From Larix kaempferi (Eukaryota; Streptophyta; Pinopsida; Pinales; Pinaceae): a stretch of DNA of 64,000 bases. Position numbers and translations under genes: made by a program. The notes under the pieces were generated by a model. The model made no database searches. It was not told where the DNA came from and worked only from the letters and a program-made list of their open reading frames with translations. Shown here piece after piece: positions 1 to 11,789 of the stretch. Location of the stretch: the NCBI GenBank assembly GCA_027924585.1, contig BSBM01000096.1, forward strand, positions 7,935,501 through 7,999,500. The letters run 5' to 3'. Every line of letters begins with the position of its first letter. The first letter of the stretch is position 1.

Positions 1-945
1 ATTCCCCATCTCCACAGTATGTTAGTCCTACCATCAGTACTATCACACTTCAGTCGTACACCTCATGCTCCTATCAAGGAAACATCATTGCCTTGATAGT
101 TACCAATCTCCCTCTGTCGACGCCAACCAAATCTATTCCAGAGGATAGACCTAGAGGTCCCTGTGCCTTGGACTCATCACCATTAGTGATGAGTGCCTAC
201 GAATAATTTTGAAAGGATTCCTCAGTGCCTCTCCAAATGATTGTTTCTCACATGCTCGACGTCAACACCTTGATCGCATCATTGAGACTCGTACAAGGTA
301 TCATCCCTTTCAATTATGTGTCGAAGACCCCGGATATCACCTGACTCTACCACATTTGAGAGTCTAAATTGAGGAAACAACTAGTTACATATTCCTATGG
401 ATATTCGGGTTGCGCTTGGCAACAATTTTTAGATGTACTGCAGTTTTATACTCCCTCGAGTATACAGTCACATATACTCCTCAGAAGTTGACTCATAGTA
501 ACTGAATCCCTGCAGATGTTGGACACCTTCAGCTCCAGCAGTTCACCAACCTTTCTGAAACCTTATTCAGAATGGTTGTTGATCTCTTCCAGTGTATCAG
601 TTATTGAGATCGATCATGGTATGACCATGACTATGTCCCAGCATTGTGTCCCCTCTAGACCATTACGATGTACCAACATATTTTTATGTATTATTCAGGT
701 CACCCTTCTTGGGCCTCATTATTATGTATATGTCTTGATACGAGCATGGGTATGCCCGCCTCGTCCATTATCAGAGATTATTCCTCATTCATTTTGAGGC
801 CATATATTTTTTCCGTTTTTGCAGCTTCCAAGGGGTCGTTGTTCCAGTATCCAATCGGTCTCTTCTCTTCTCCAAGCACCAGGAAAAAGACAAAAGAACT
901 ATGATGGCTATCGGCCATATAATGGATGAGCTCCTGCCCTCACAC
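1..945 (+). mobile_element. 3' internal tail of an LTR retrotransposon
   Basis: This stretch lies directly upstream of a purine-rich tract and an LTR start, so it should be the 3' part of the internal domain of an LTR retrotransposon whose body lies outside the window. No gag, protease, RT or integrase motif is visible. The short open frames at about 516-904 overlap each other in different frames and look like chance. The orientation follows from the order internal region, purine tract, LTR. Confidence 0.5.
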
Positions 946-959
946 ATCAGGGGGCAATC
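946..959 (+). other. Polypurine tract before the LTR
   Basis: A run atcagggggcaatc sits immediately before TGTTAACACCC. A G-rich tract abutting a TG start is the usual plus-strand priming site next to a 3' LTR. Confidence 0.55.
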
Positions 960-1571
960 TGTTAACACCCAAAAAGTGCTCACTAGCTCATTCCCTATTC
1001 ACATGAACCATTTGTCCACTTTTTACACCACTTGAGCCTCTAAAACCTTCAAAAGGTCACCAAAAAGACCATAATACACCTTTTTCCCCTCAAAATATGT
1101 ATTTTTCCTCAAAAAACACAAAAACCCTAAAAAAGGGTCCAAAATTCCCCAAAAATATTCAAAAAAGGAAAAAGAGGGAAAAAGAGACCTAAACCATGTT
1201 GATTAATACCATTGGTTTCCTTAAAACCATAATGGTATTCCCCATCACCAAAAACTATAAAAGGTGATAGGGGCTCCTCACTTATCCTCCACATTTCATC
1301 CTATCCTTATGCTGCCAAATTCCCTTTGAGAGCCATTGCCTCCCATTTCGATTTTGAAGATCCCCATTGAAGCATTGGAGAAGAAGAGACCATTGGACAT
1401 TGGAGCTTCTCAACCTTGGAGTTGCTCAACACTTATCATCCTCACCATTTGAGGTAATACAAAATCAAATATTTTTTAAATTTCTTGTTCTTCCCATAGA
1501 TCTCATTGTTTATGTTCTTAGATTCAGTTTTTTATTTCTTTTGCACATGTTAATGTTAGATTAAGTTACAT
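960..1571 (+). repeat. 3' LTR (probable), about 0.6 kb
   Basis: The LTR starts TGTTAACACCC after the purine tract. A good TATA box, tataaaagg at 1256-1264, lies about 300 bases in, as expected for the U3 promoter. The end at aagttaca (about 1571) is chosen because TGTTAAC and GTTACA form a short terminal inverted repeat; it could be off by tens of bases. No primer-binding site follows, which fits a 3' LTR. The superfamily is not assignable. Confidence 0.5.
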
Positions 1572-1976
1572 TAGTTTTTACATACTTTCATTGAGACTGC
1601 TGCTACTAGTTAGCAGGTGCATCCTTGCACATGCTTGGTTGAAAAACCAAGCAACAGATGTATTCGAGAAACAGTTTCAACTAGGAGGTATTTACCACAA
1701 GGTACTCAAGAATTATTTTAGTATGATTAGGATCATAACAAGGGTCTAAACTATAAGAAACTTGGGTACGATAACTTCATCTCACACCAAAACCAATCTC
1801 ACTAGATCAAGTTAGATAAACATAGGTGTTATGCTAAAAGACCGCTTAGTAACCTAAGAGAATTAAAATAGATTTAAGAAAGACAAAACAATTGTATTGT
1901 TATAGTGATGAAAGATACAAGTGAATTAAAATCAACTTTGTGAGAGAAACATAATGGTCTTAAGAACTTACCAAGA
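1572..1976. other. No feature seen
   Basis: AT-rich sequence without a convincing open frame, repeat or RNA gene. Confidence 0.5.
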
Positions 1977-2790
1977 CAACAAGTTAGGATTCATGTAGGG
2001 AATTTCGAACAAGATGTTATACTTTAGTGCAAAGAAAACACATTGTATCTAATAAGGAGATTGACAAGTGTGGTCTCCACTTAGAGTGCATATAGGAATT
2101 TTTTTTTTGGCAACTAATTTAGTGTGTATTTGATCTCAAATTGATGATTTCATTACTTTTTAAAGCTCATTAGGAGCAGTGGGAGAAGCGGAACAACTCC
2201 ATCTTTCTGCACATTGTCAATGTTGTAAATTAGAATATGTCTAAAGAATTTTATTTTATTGCTCTCAGATTGGTTGAACTGCTTATTGCACAGAAAGAAG
2301 CTAGTTTCATTCCAAAGCCCAGGTGGGGGCGGTGGTTGATCTATCAAATGATCATGTTTGTGTGTGATAGTGCATTGATTATAGGCATCGACGCAGACAA
2401 ACCTAATGTAGGGATTTGATATGCACCTCAAGGTTGCCAAGATCAAGGATCCATATATGAAGTTCACACAAATGGGCGATGCATCAAATGTTAAAAACAT
2501 AGTCACAGCATGTTAGGGTCAATGTGGGGAATTTCAAGAAATAGTTTCTACTTTATAGCAAAGGAATATAATGAGATTCATTGATGAGGTCTCTGCCTAG
2601 CAATTGCATAGTGGGATTTTTTTTTCCAGCAAATACAATAATATGTATTTGGTCTTAAACTGATGATGTCGTTATTTTTTAAAGCTCATTAGGAGTAGTG
2701 GGAGAATTAGAAGAACTCCATCCTTTTGCACATCATTAATGTTGCAATAATTCTGAAGAATTTTATTTAATTGATCTATGACAGCAATGA
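1977..2790 (+). repeat. Diverged direct duplication, period about 525 bp
   Basis: The segment at about 1977-2275 recurs at about 2503-2785. Shared landmarks include the T-run followed by a GCAA stretch, the line aaagctcattaggag, aactccatc and aagaattttat. The copies differ by many substitutions and small indels, so the duplication is old. The 63-117 residue open frames here do not resemble a known protein. Confidence 0.65.
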
Positions 2791-3339
2791 ACCCTTCTTT
2801 AAACCCTATGTCAATAGCATACACACCAGCATGCCTGAAAAAAACATAGTTTAGCTCAGACTCTAACCATGATGCCTGAAAATGCCATGATGAAACGCCA
2901 ATGGGAAGGGATTAGCTTGGAACTCCCTAGTGGCTCAACTCTATGATCAAAACGTGGAAGAAATTTGTGTTTCTTGGTTGTAGGCGCAGGGTGAAACTCC
3001 CATTGATAACGGTTGAGACTTCATTATTTTTTTTTGGAAGGTCGAGAGCCTACGGTGGCAGTGACCCATCACACGTAGATCTGTAGGTAACTCATTGGGC
3101 CATAGGTAATGCAATATTCCTGGGGGTTTATAGCGTACAGAGAGATCTAGTGGGAGTGGTTCTGGGATTGATTGACATAATCGATATCAATAGGAGGAAG
3201 AAGCCAATTGTGGTAGTAACCCATAGTTAACAACTAGGCTAACGCGTTTGGTAAGTGCCTCTTCAGTTTTAGCATCCTTTCGGTCACCACTTGTTCATTT
3301 CCAAACCCCCAACCCTGGTGTACAAAATGTGCATTTCAG
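2791..3339. other. No feature seen
   Basis: No open frame longer than about 60 codons is convincing and no repeat structure was noticed. Confidence 0.45.
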
Positions 3340-3700
3340 ACTTACCGACGACATCTTGATGGCCTCCTCTGCAATGGTGTTGATATCCTAGTCTCAACAG
3401 CCTCCTATGCAATGTTCTTGGTGGTCTCGTTTGTCTCGGTGGTCTCAGCTCCCTCCTATGAAATGATATCGTCTCTCTCGGCGGTCTAGGATCCCTCCTC
3501 TACAATGGTCTCGGCAGAACCAACTCTCTCAACAGTATCGAATCCCTCCTCTGCAATGTTCTTGGCGGTCTTGGCTCTCTCAGCGGTCTTGCCTCCCTCC
3601 TCTACGTTGATCTCTGCTCACTCGGCTCTCTCGACGGTCTAGCCTCCCTCCTCTACACTAGTCTCTGCTCACTCAGCTCTCTAGACGGTCAATGGATCTT
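3340..3700 (+). repeat. Minisatellite, about 51-bp unit, about 7 copies
   Basis: Units each begin ccctcctctgcaatg or a close variant and end in a ctctcggcggtct-like segment. Starts are near 3362, 3402, 3450, 3491, 3545, 3595 and 3646. Unit length varies from about 40 to 51 bp, and the later units are the most regular. There is no coding signal. Confidence 0.8.
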
Positions 3701-3732
3701 TGGATGTGCACGTAGGAGTCATCATCTTTTTT

Positions 3733-3836
3733 GGAATATACACCACCTTGTTTTGGAAGGGGAGATGACCTTGATTGCAGTAGTCATTTACCTTGATTGA
3801 ATATACACCACCTTGTTTTGGAAGGGGAGATGACCA
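3733..3836 (+). repeat. Tandem duplication, period about 66 bp
   Basis: The segment gaatatacaccaccttg plus about 20 following bases occurs at about 3733 and again at about 3799, nearly unchanged, so this duplication is younger than its neighbours. Confidence 0.8.
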
Positions 3837-4366
3837 CCTTGTTCTAATTTTTCATTCAATACTATGAATGCCACATGTACTTGGGATAGAATAAGTTTAA
3901 GTGCTCCTTACATGTTACATGCTATGTTATGGTTTGAACAAAGAGAACTATCTGATTCCATGCAACTTGTGTTCTCAATAGCTAATTAAGGACCCTGGCT
4001 ACTTCTTCCTTATAGCCCCCCCTTGATCTCGTTATACATACTAACTATGTGGTATGATGGAGTAGAGGATGGGTTGTGAAGAATAAGTAAAACATAGGCA
4101 TACCAAGTAGAGAGGAGATGCATAGATGGTTGAAGTTCTTGTTATATGGTTAAAGTTCATGTTCTATTCAAGACCAGCCAATAAGGGAAACAAAATCAAA
4201 AGGTAAAGTAGCACTATCCGATAAGGAGGCCTAGAGGAGATAGGGTAGGTGGAATTTGGAAGTAGCTCGACCACGATGAAGCAGGGGTATAAGCAAAAGC
4301 TTGTTTGTATTCCTGTAATATTATATATTGATGGTCAAAGCCATGGAAGCATGGAATTTGACCATT

Positions 4367-4510
4367 GACTTGATACAGCAAAGAAAATACAAGGTGGGAC
4401 TCGGGAGCCATAGGATTGACTTGATACAACAAAGAAAACATAGGGTGTGAGGTTGGGAGCCGTAGACGGTAGGATTAACTTGATACAAAAAAGAAAACAA
4501 AGGGTTGTGG
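4367..4510 (+). repeat. Short tandem repeat, three copies
   Basis: Three units begin with a form of acttgatacarcaaagaaaa near 4367, 4417 and 4477, with spacings of about 50 and 60 bp and matching gggagcc segments between them. The overlapping short open frames on the minus strand are products of this repetition. Confidence 0.75.
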
Positions 4511-5206
4511 GAAGGGGCCACGGGTGGGAGCAACAACCTGTAACATTACAAGAAGTTTCTGGATTGTGGTGTTTGTCCGAAATGCCAAATTCGGGGCACA
4601 TTAACATAATATATTATACATTGAATACTAAATTAACTCATGAAGTCATAAGTCACGAATTGGTATGTGATAACTGGTAACTTGGTAAGCCCGCTGCAAG
4701 CAACATGTATGAGCCACCAACCATATTTAATAAAGTTGTTGTTTCCATTAAATGTGTTAAACACGTAAGCGCTTGCCGCTTACACGCGAACTTAGAAGCG
4801 TTCAAGACATGGGATACATAGTGTAAGCCCATCCACGTAAACTGGCCAATGATGTTATTAGAGGTCCAATGGCCCATGATCCATCGATGAGCAGACACGT
4901 GGATATTGGAGAGTAACCAAGTACCAAGTCCCACTCCCAAGTCACCTAGCTAGTAGCTGCATTCCCAATTTCCCACTGAAAATTGTCGACGGGTGAAAAT
5001 TGAAGCTGCCCTTTTGTTGCAATTTTAAACAATAGTGGTTAATTTAATTATTGAAGGGCTTACCATGAAATTAAATTTTTTTTGCATGGGAAAATTTGAG
5101 GTGGCCTTCTATGACGTGTAAAATGGCCTTTGAAGGGTCGTGAAGGCTTCAAATTTGAAGCCCGATGGTGTACTTTGTTGTTTTGAGAATGCCACAAACA
5201 TTTGAC
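4511..5206. other. No feature seen
   Basis: Mixed-composition DNA. The open frames at about 4447-4680 and 4653-4940 carry no recognisable motif. Confidence 0.4.
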
Positions 5207-5421
5207 TTAATTCAATACCATTTATGTTTTAAAAAAATAAGAAAAACTTTAATTACCAAAATAAAGCATATGGACACAAACATATTACTACATCAAGTAA
5301 AAATTGCATTAATTCAATACCATTTATGGTTTAAAAAAATAAGAAAAACTTTAATTACCATTAATTACCAAAATAAAGCATATGGACACAAACATATTAC
5401 TAAATCAAGTAAAAGTTGCAT
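5207..5421 (+). repeat. Tandem duplication, period about 102 bp
   Basis: The sequence ttaattcaataccatttatg and the following 80 bases recur at 5207 and 5309. The second copy has a small internal duplication of attaccatta. Confidence 0.8.
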
Positions 5422-6282
5422 TACAAGATAAGGGTTGGTACCGCAAGTCTCGATGAGATGAAATGGATTAAAAAATAGTAATTGAAGAAGAAAATTTACT
5501 GGATGGACCATTAGGCAACTGAGAATTAGTATAAAAAGGGATAATAGAGAAGTTATGGCAAGATCCTAGTGAGAAAAATGAGATTTTATCAGTGTGAGGT
5601 AAACCCAATGATTACTTACAAAGAACAATAATATTGTAAAACATCTTGATACCTGATTGATTACAACATTAAAAAATTGCCAAGTTTGGCAAATTGGTCT
5701 ATAATTGAATTTTTCTTCCCTCCATATTCATGTCAAATTGGCATATTATTTTTAAACATGATCATAAAAACACCATTTGTTTTATCTTGATTGAGGTTAA
5801 AGGGGGTGTCCCTTGAGGAGTGACAAGGCAATATCTAAAAATATGTTGCTTGGCACATATTTTATTTGAAGGTCATAATGCAATATTGAATGAACAACCA
5901 ATTTTATTACAAGTGGATTAAGAGTTTTAAGATTTTTAATTGGATATATGCTTCATTTTAAAACATGACTATATCATATATCCCCATTACAAGCAGTTTG
6001 ATATATATATATATATATATTTGTTCCTTGGGTCATAGTTCATGTTAATAATGATGTTTAAACTATGCAAATGGTTCTTTTACTTGGAGTTTATAAAGAT
6101 ATGTTGCGAAATCCTTGGAGCACAAGACCTTTCACAATAATATGCTTATGGTTTTGATTTATGGTGTATATGTAAAGGTTCTCAGCTAAGTATTATGCTA
6201 TGCCCAAACGGAAATCTGGGTGGCACATTGATATACATGGCATGTTGATATGGATGGAATGCTAAAAGTAACTTTCATCACT
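5422..6282. other. No gene; contains a (TA)n run near 6001-6020
   Basis: AT-rich DNA with a short dinucleotide repeat and no supported gene. Confidence 0.5.
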
Positions 6283-6347
6283 ATCAAATGGGTATGTTCA
6301 AATCCAATGATGTGGCATCGCATTGGATTTGAACATACCCCTTTGAT
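6283..6347. repeat. Hairpin: 27-bp arms, 11-base loop
   Basis: The left arm at 6283-6309 is the reverse complement of 6321-6347 with one mismatch; the loop at 6310-6320 is atgtggcatcg. Both arms carry the core aaatccaatg or its complement. The GAT repeat begins at the foot of the right arm. It could be a small foldback element, a replication product, or the stem of a small-RNA precursor; the sequence alone does not say which. Confidence 0.85.
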
Positions 6348-6373
6348 AATGATGATGATGATGACGATGATAC

Positions 6374-6410
<37 letters not shown>

Positions 6411-6655
6411 CTGATGATGATGATGTTGATGATGATGATGATGATGATGACGGTGATGATGATGATGATGATGCTAATGATGATGACGTTGAGGATGAGG
6501 AGGAGGAGGAGGAGGAGGAGGAGGAGGATGAGTATGATGGATGATGACGATGATGATGGACATGATGATGATGATGAATAAGGTGACGAGGATAATGATG
6601 ACGATGACAATGTCAATGATGATCATCATCATCGTGTCCATCAATCATCACCATC
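6346..6655. repeat. Imperfect (GAT)n microsatellite with GAG block
   Basis: Runs of gat and tga are interrupted by gac, gtt and a gga/gag block near 6490-6530. The 3' end turns into the complementary form (atcatcatcatc near 6624-6635), so the end can fold back. Open frames of Met, Ile/Ser or Asp/Arg repeats come only from the trinucleotide periodicity. Confidence 0.95.
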
Positions 6656-6942
6656 ATAACTATGCATTGTCTTACTGAGCTTCTCTTTGTTTCGAGAATA
6701 ATGTAATATTCTTTACTGAACAGGGCCAACCACGTGAAGGTGGAAGCTCTTATGGCCCCTCCCCCCCCTCACATCACTGTCAATTCCCCATAACCCAACA
6801 AAATCTATCTAAAAAAAAAGTGTTATAGCATATGACAACATACAGGAAAATGTAAATAATAGTAAGAAACAATTAATTTATACGTACCAATAAAATTCAT
6901 TAATTCTAACGCAGTATTAAATCAAAATATATAGAGTATTAT
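6656..6942. other. Spacer between the two GAT arrays
   Basis: Unique-looking AT-rich DNA with a C-run near 6763-6770. No gene seen. Confidence 0.5.
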
Positions 6943-6946
6943 GCTA

Positions 6947-6981
<35 letters not shown>

Positions 6982-7677
6982 ATTGATGATGAGGATTATG
7001 ATGATGATGATGATGACGAAGACGATGATGATGAGGATGAGGATAATGAATATGATGATCATGAGGATGAAGATTATGATGAAGACGATGATCATGATGG
7101 TGTTGGTGCTGGTGAAGATGATGATCATGATGAAGATGATGATGATGACATAGATTATGATGATGGTGATGATGATGATGATGATGATGATGACGAAGAT
7201 GATGAGGATGAGGATGATGAAGATGATGATGTTGGTGGTGGTGGTGAAGATGATGATGATGAAGAAGATGATGACGAAGATGATGATGATGATGATGACG
7301 AAGATGATGATGATGATGATGATGATGAAGACGATGATGATGAGGATGAGGATGATGAATATGATGATCATGATGATGAAGATGATGATGATCATGATGG
7401 TGCTACTGGTGGTGAATATGATGATCATGACGAAGATGATGATCATGATAGAGATTATGATGATGGTGATGATGATGATGATGATGATGACGAAGATGAT
7501 GATGATGAGAATGAGGATGATGAAGATGATGATGATGGTGGTGGTGGTGGTGAAGATGATGATCATGATGAAGATGATGATGGTGGTGGTGGTGGCGGTG
7601 AAGATGATGATGACGATGGAGATTGTGGTGATGGTGATGATGATGATGATGAAGACGATGATGATGATGATGAGGAA

Positions 7678-7712
<35 letters not shown>

Positions 7713-7830
7713 GGATGAAGATGATGATGGTGGTGGTGGCGGTGGTGAAGATGATGATCATGATGAAGATGATGATGACGATGGAGATTGTGATGATGGT
7801 GATGATGATATTGATGATGATAACGATGGT
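6943..7830. repeat. Large imperfect (GAT)n array with higher-order structure
   Basis: About 890 bp of gat with interspersed gac, gaa, gag, cat and clusters of ggt. A landmark combining agattatgatgatggtgat and variants recurs near 7148, 7446, 7614 and 7780. The gaps are about 298, 168 and 166 bp, so whole blocks were duplicated on top of the trinucleotide slippage. Several frames are open over hundreds of bases. One frame would give an Asp/Glu-rich chain with Gly clusters, but nothing marks it as a gene. Confidence 0.95.
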
Positions 7831-7916
7831 TTAAACATAACTAAATAGTCATAAACATAATACATTATGCAAAAATATGTTCTCACATACTCCTAGATTC
7901 CAACATTGCTACAATG

Positions 7917-8636
7917 TCATTCATATTCTTCTTCATCTAACTCAGCATCTGTATCGTCATCTAGTTCATAATTGCTATCGTTGAAAAGATCGATCATATC
8001 GGGATCATGATCAATGTCATTTTCAGTTAGATATTCATCATCAATATCATCAATTCCAATTTCATTGTCTGCTACATCATTTGGATGATCAAATTCTTTA
8101 TCGGATTCTTCATCTAACACATTTACGTCGAAGACCAACTGCTCCTGATCTGCATCACCTTCTTCTTCAACATTGTCTTCTTCCTCTACTGCATTATACT
8201 TGACCGATCTTCCTCTTGGATTGTATCTAACAATCTATGACCAACCTGCTTTACCTGGAACCTCTGAGTAAAAGACTTGCTCACATTGACTTGGAAGAAC
8301 ATAAGGCTCTGTACCTGGTTCAAGTGCCCTTGTATTAACCATGGTAAATCCATTGGCATGCTCAATAACAGTTCTTTCGGGATCATGTTCATTCATTCGT
8401 AGCCTTTGACCTCAAACATAACTACTTTAAAGGAATTAAAGTCACACTCAAGTATATTTTCCAAATAACCATAGTACCTATTTTTCAGATACTTCTGGAT
8501 GCCTGTCACTTCTAGAGGAAACATTAGTGACTTGAAAAACTGCAGTTATCCCACAATCAAATGTTTTCCTCTTGTCATCCAACTTTTTGATGCGACATTT
8601 ACGACCATTGAACCACATAGCATTGTGATGTATCAA
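7917..8636 (-). pseudogene. CACTA transposase C-terminus: DUF4216-like block and acidic tail
   Basis: Read on the minus strand from about 8636, the first block contains WFNGRKCRIKKLDDK. After a decayed stretch comes a block with GFTMVNTRALEPGTEPYVL and then QVFYSEVPGKAGW. This order matches the DUF4216 region that follows DUF4218 in plant TNP2-type CACTA proteins. The last 73 residues (8138 to 7917) are strongly acidic, ending in a DELDEEE-like run and a stop. Several stops interrupt the region around 8400-8520 and near 8240. The tail is the best-preserved part. Function in the family is unclear. The assignment rests on motif order and the neighbouring TNP2 core. Confidence 0.7.
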
Positions 8637-9005
8637 CTACATCATGCCCGTCTCGGTAAATAAATATATAAGAAGACATAAACGAGATAAATATTTTGAT
8701 ACAATTTGAAACACCAAAAAAATGAGCAGGGTAAATATACTTGCCTTTTTATCTTTTAAACCGCATGCTAAATCAATTTCCCTTTGTGTAAGTTTGGTAT
8801 ATTCTTCTTGATGACGATGCACTGTTTTAATCATTTTACTAACCCCTTCCCATGATAAGGTACCATAGTATTCTGTACATCGTTCAAAACATTCCTCCAT
8901 CCAATCAAGATTGTTTGTAATGTATAAATGTATTGCATCCCACATGCGACCAACTATATGAAAAATAACAATTAAGAATGGTAAATTAGCTATCATTAAA
9001 GGCAA
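8637..9005 (-). pseudogene. Unrecognised exon inside the CACTA transposase gene
   Basis: A minus-strand open stretch of about 120 codons lies between the DUF4218-like and DUF4216-like blocks. Its middle reads as a plausible protein: MWDAIHLYITNNLDWMEECF, then CTEYYGTLSWEGVSKM, then a Lys/Glu-rich segment ending CGLKDKK. The ends run into hydrophobic AT-rich sequence that looks like intron. I do not recognise the domain. Position and orientation make it part of the same transposon gene, possibly a lineage-specific linker exon. Confidence 0.5.
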
Positions 9006-9078
9006 TTAAGTTTACCTTAAAATACTGTTGGAATAAAAATTACATAAATTGAAAAATTAATTGTATAATAAATAAAAT

Positions 9079-9720
9079 GTACACCATTCAATTACCTTTC
9101 ACTTTCCTCTTTCTACCTTTCCCCAATAGGACCTCCCCTTCAAATTTGTTGATGGAGTCGACATGCCAAATGCGAGGCAGATTGATATTTTTTGCTAAAT
9201 TTGGAAGATACTGACTAATGTACACCATGGATTGATATAGCATATAGCCCTACACCATAGAACCCTCAGGGCGTGCTCTTTGTCTAACAAAAGCATTCAA
9301 TGACTTCAAATGCCTTTGCACCATCCACATTGACCTTGAGTTTACAGGTCCACATAATTCAATCTCCTCAACTTGGTGTATGAGATAGTGTTATTGTGCA
9401 TTGAAAAATGCCGGAGGTAAATACTTCTGCATTTCACACATTAGACGAGGAATTTCTCTCTTCCAATACCTAATATATTTTTTATGGATTTCTTTAGATG
9501 AAAGCCACCTACAAAAGATGCAAGAAAATAACATGAATGATCGACCAGATTGAGGCATATAAGATATAATAAAGTTCCAAGCTGTAAAACACAATATGTC
9601 ATTAATCAATGTAACCAAAAGAACGGACTTTTTTCATGCATATAAAATTGTTACTTACGTCATGTATTTACCAAGATCATATATAACTTGTTTTATGTTT
9701 TTCGTCAAAGCTATCTGGGA
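9079..9720 (-). pseudogene. DUF4218-like part of the CACTA transposase
   Basis: On the minus strand the frame reads LMCEMQKYLPPAFFNAQ, a stop, then HQVEEIELCGPVNSRSMWMV, then RHLKSLNAFVRQRARPEGSM, a stop, then GYMLYQSMVYISQYLPN. DUF4218 proteins carry a PPAFF box, a GPV box and a K-ARPEGS-type box in this order, and the block follows the TNP2 core as usual. At least two in-frame stops break it. The upstream part (9540-9720) shows no clear homology and probably holds an intron. Confidence 0.8.
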
Positions 9721-9806
9721 GAGCTAGAGGTAGAGCGTACTGTAGAAAAAAGAAATCATTATCTAATGTTTCCAAATAGGAGAGAACAATTACTAAAAAG
9801 ATTTAC

Positions 9807-11602
9807 TTAATGGAAATTATATACGTAAATAATTACCTTAATGAATTTATGCCAGTCATGAGTTTTAACACCGCCAAAATCACCTCTTTTGGTTAAGAAA
9901 TTTTGTATGTTCGACGAAAACCCTATCGGAAACCTTATTTTCTGAATGACCTCTTTTATAGTATTGCTTTGCTGCTCCGTCAATAACCATGGAAGACTAA
10001 TATTCCGGTTCCCATTTCCGGCATTGGAAATAATTACACTTTGCAATGCATGATTGGCTTCTACAATATCACTACAAATTTTTCCAATTTTATCTTTGGC
10101 TGACCTTCCATCTAATGTCCGCCATATCATTTCTGTTACATTCTTCCCGATATGCATTGTATCAAACAAATGAGCTATTTGTAGGTGCTCGTAGTAAGGC
10201 TACCTACTAAATTGTATGGGATAACTCTTCATTCCTCGTGGAAGCCCATTCATGCCTTAAATACAGTCATTAAACATAAATGAAAACACATTAACAATAA
10301 TTCATGACACCCATGGTAGAGAAAATTCAGTAAAAATATAAAAATCATAATATTACGTGAACATATTGTATGTTGCATATACAATTTGTATACCTCGACG
10401 ATTTCTATTATATTCCAACTTCCATAGGTGAGGTGTCATTCTTCGTGGTTTCTTTGCATTCTCTTCTTTACCATTGAATTTTGTTTTTTCGATAGTTCGG
10501 TACCTATGGTTCTTAGGGAGGAAGTGCCTGTACTCATCGAACACCTCCTTTGCTAAACTTTTTGAATGGCAAGATTTTATCCTAGGACCACATACTGGAC
10601 ATGAAAAATTTCCCTTTGTTTGAAGACCTGCAAGATATATGTATTAATGTTATAGCATCAAAAGATTATTAATTCAAACAAAAAATGCATGTTTTTTACC
10701 TTAAAAACATATAATTTTAACGACGTGCAACATAAAGTTACATACCACAAAAATGTGTTAACCCGGGAGTGTCATGAACTGTCCATGCAAGAATTCCATG
10801 GAACTGAAATTGTTTCTGCCCTATTGGTCTAGAGATGTCATACATAGTGATTCCAGCCCATAACTTCAATAGCTCATCGATAAGAGGCTCATTATATACA
10901 TTGATATCTTTAACTTGGTACTTACCTAATTGATCAATAAGCATACAATATTGCTATTTAGTTATCCATACAAATATATAAAAGGTGTTCTCGTGCAGTA
11001 ATTAAACAAATAACTTTATTAAATAATATAATTACAGCTTAAAAAAAATACCTGGAATAATCATTGCCAACATTGTGTGCTCTCTCTTAATCGTCATCCA
11101 AGGAGGTAGGTTATTGTGTATGACGAAAACAGGCCACACTGAATAAGTAGAATGAAGCTCACAAAATTGATTGAAACCATCAGCTGCCAATGAAAGTCTA
11201 ACATTACGAGGTTCATCTTTAAAAATTGGCCATTTTTCTTTGATGTTCTTCAATGCATGCAGGCATTCGAAGAACACCATCTTCACTTTTGTTCTTCGCA
11301 TGGTAATCCATAAACTGTGCTATACTTTGGCACCTGAATAGTCATTGGAAACGTGGAATTATGGGAATATAACGAAGAACTTTGCGAGGGACCTCTTTTG
11401 TTAATTGATCAGTTCGATATCTACTAATTTCACATTGTGGGCATTTGTTTTTTGATGCATATTGTCCATAATATATAATATGATCATTAGGACATGCATC
11501 AATAGATTGATACTCCACTCCAATTTCTTTCATAATCAAGAATACCTCTCGACTTGTGCATGGTAAATTATTTGAAGGTGGTAATAGAAATTCACCCAAC
11601 AA
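9807..11602 (-). pseudogene. TNP2 transposase core (CACTA)
   Basis: Blocks in order on the minus strand: SIDACPNDHIIYYGQYASK with a following CPQC pair and VPRKVLRYIPIIPRFQ (11602-11342); EPRNVRLSLAADGFNQF and NNLPPWMTIKREHTM (11301-11032); NVYNEPLIDELLKLWAGITM and FHGILAWTVHDTPGL (10944-10738); a CPVC knuckle and FDEYRHFLPKNHRYRT (10620-10353); MFDTMHIGKNVTEMIW and FLTKRGDFGGVKTHDWHKF (10169-9807). These are the diagnostic boxes of TNP2/TNPD proteins. AT-rich gaps of about 100-200 bp between blocks look like introns. A frameshift separates the block around 11300 from EPRNVRL, so the gene is dead. Confidence 0.92.
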
Positions 11603-11789
11603 TCTGCAACATTGACAAAAAGTGAAATGTAAACAATGTATGTCATAAATATTTCATATCCTAATTTAGGAATTAATTAACACTAAAAATAGAGGAAAAT
11701 AATCAAATTTACATACCTTATGAGTTGTTTGAAACAAGTGTTTGATAAACCATTCAAAACCTTCAAGTTCACCAACAACAATATAGCAG

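Noticed and set aside
6284-7834. Long open frames of poly-Met, poly-Ile or Asp-rich sequence over the GAT arrays
   Set aside because: Several frames on both strands are open because of the trinucleotide repeat; no independent coding sign.
11290-11340. Second reading frame VPKYSTVYGLPCEEQK in the CACTA gene
   Set aside because: The overlapping frame with FMDYHAKNKSEDGVL fits the TNP2 family better at this position.
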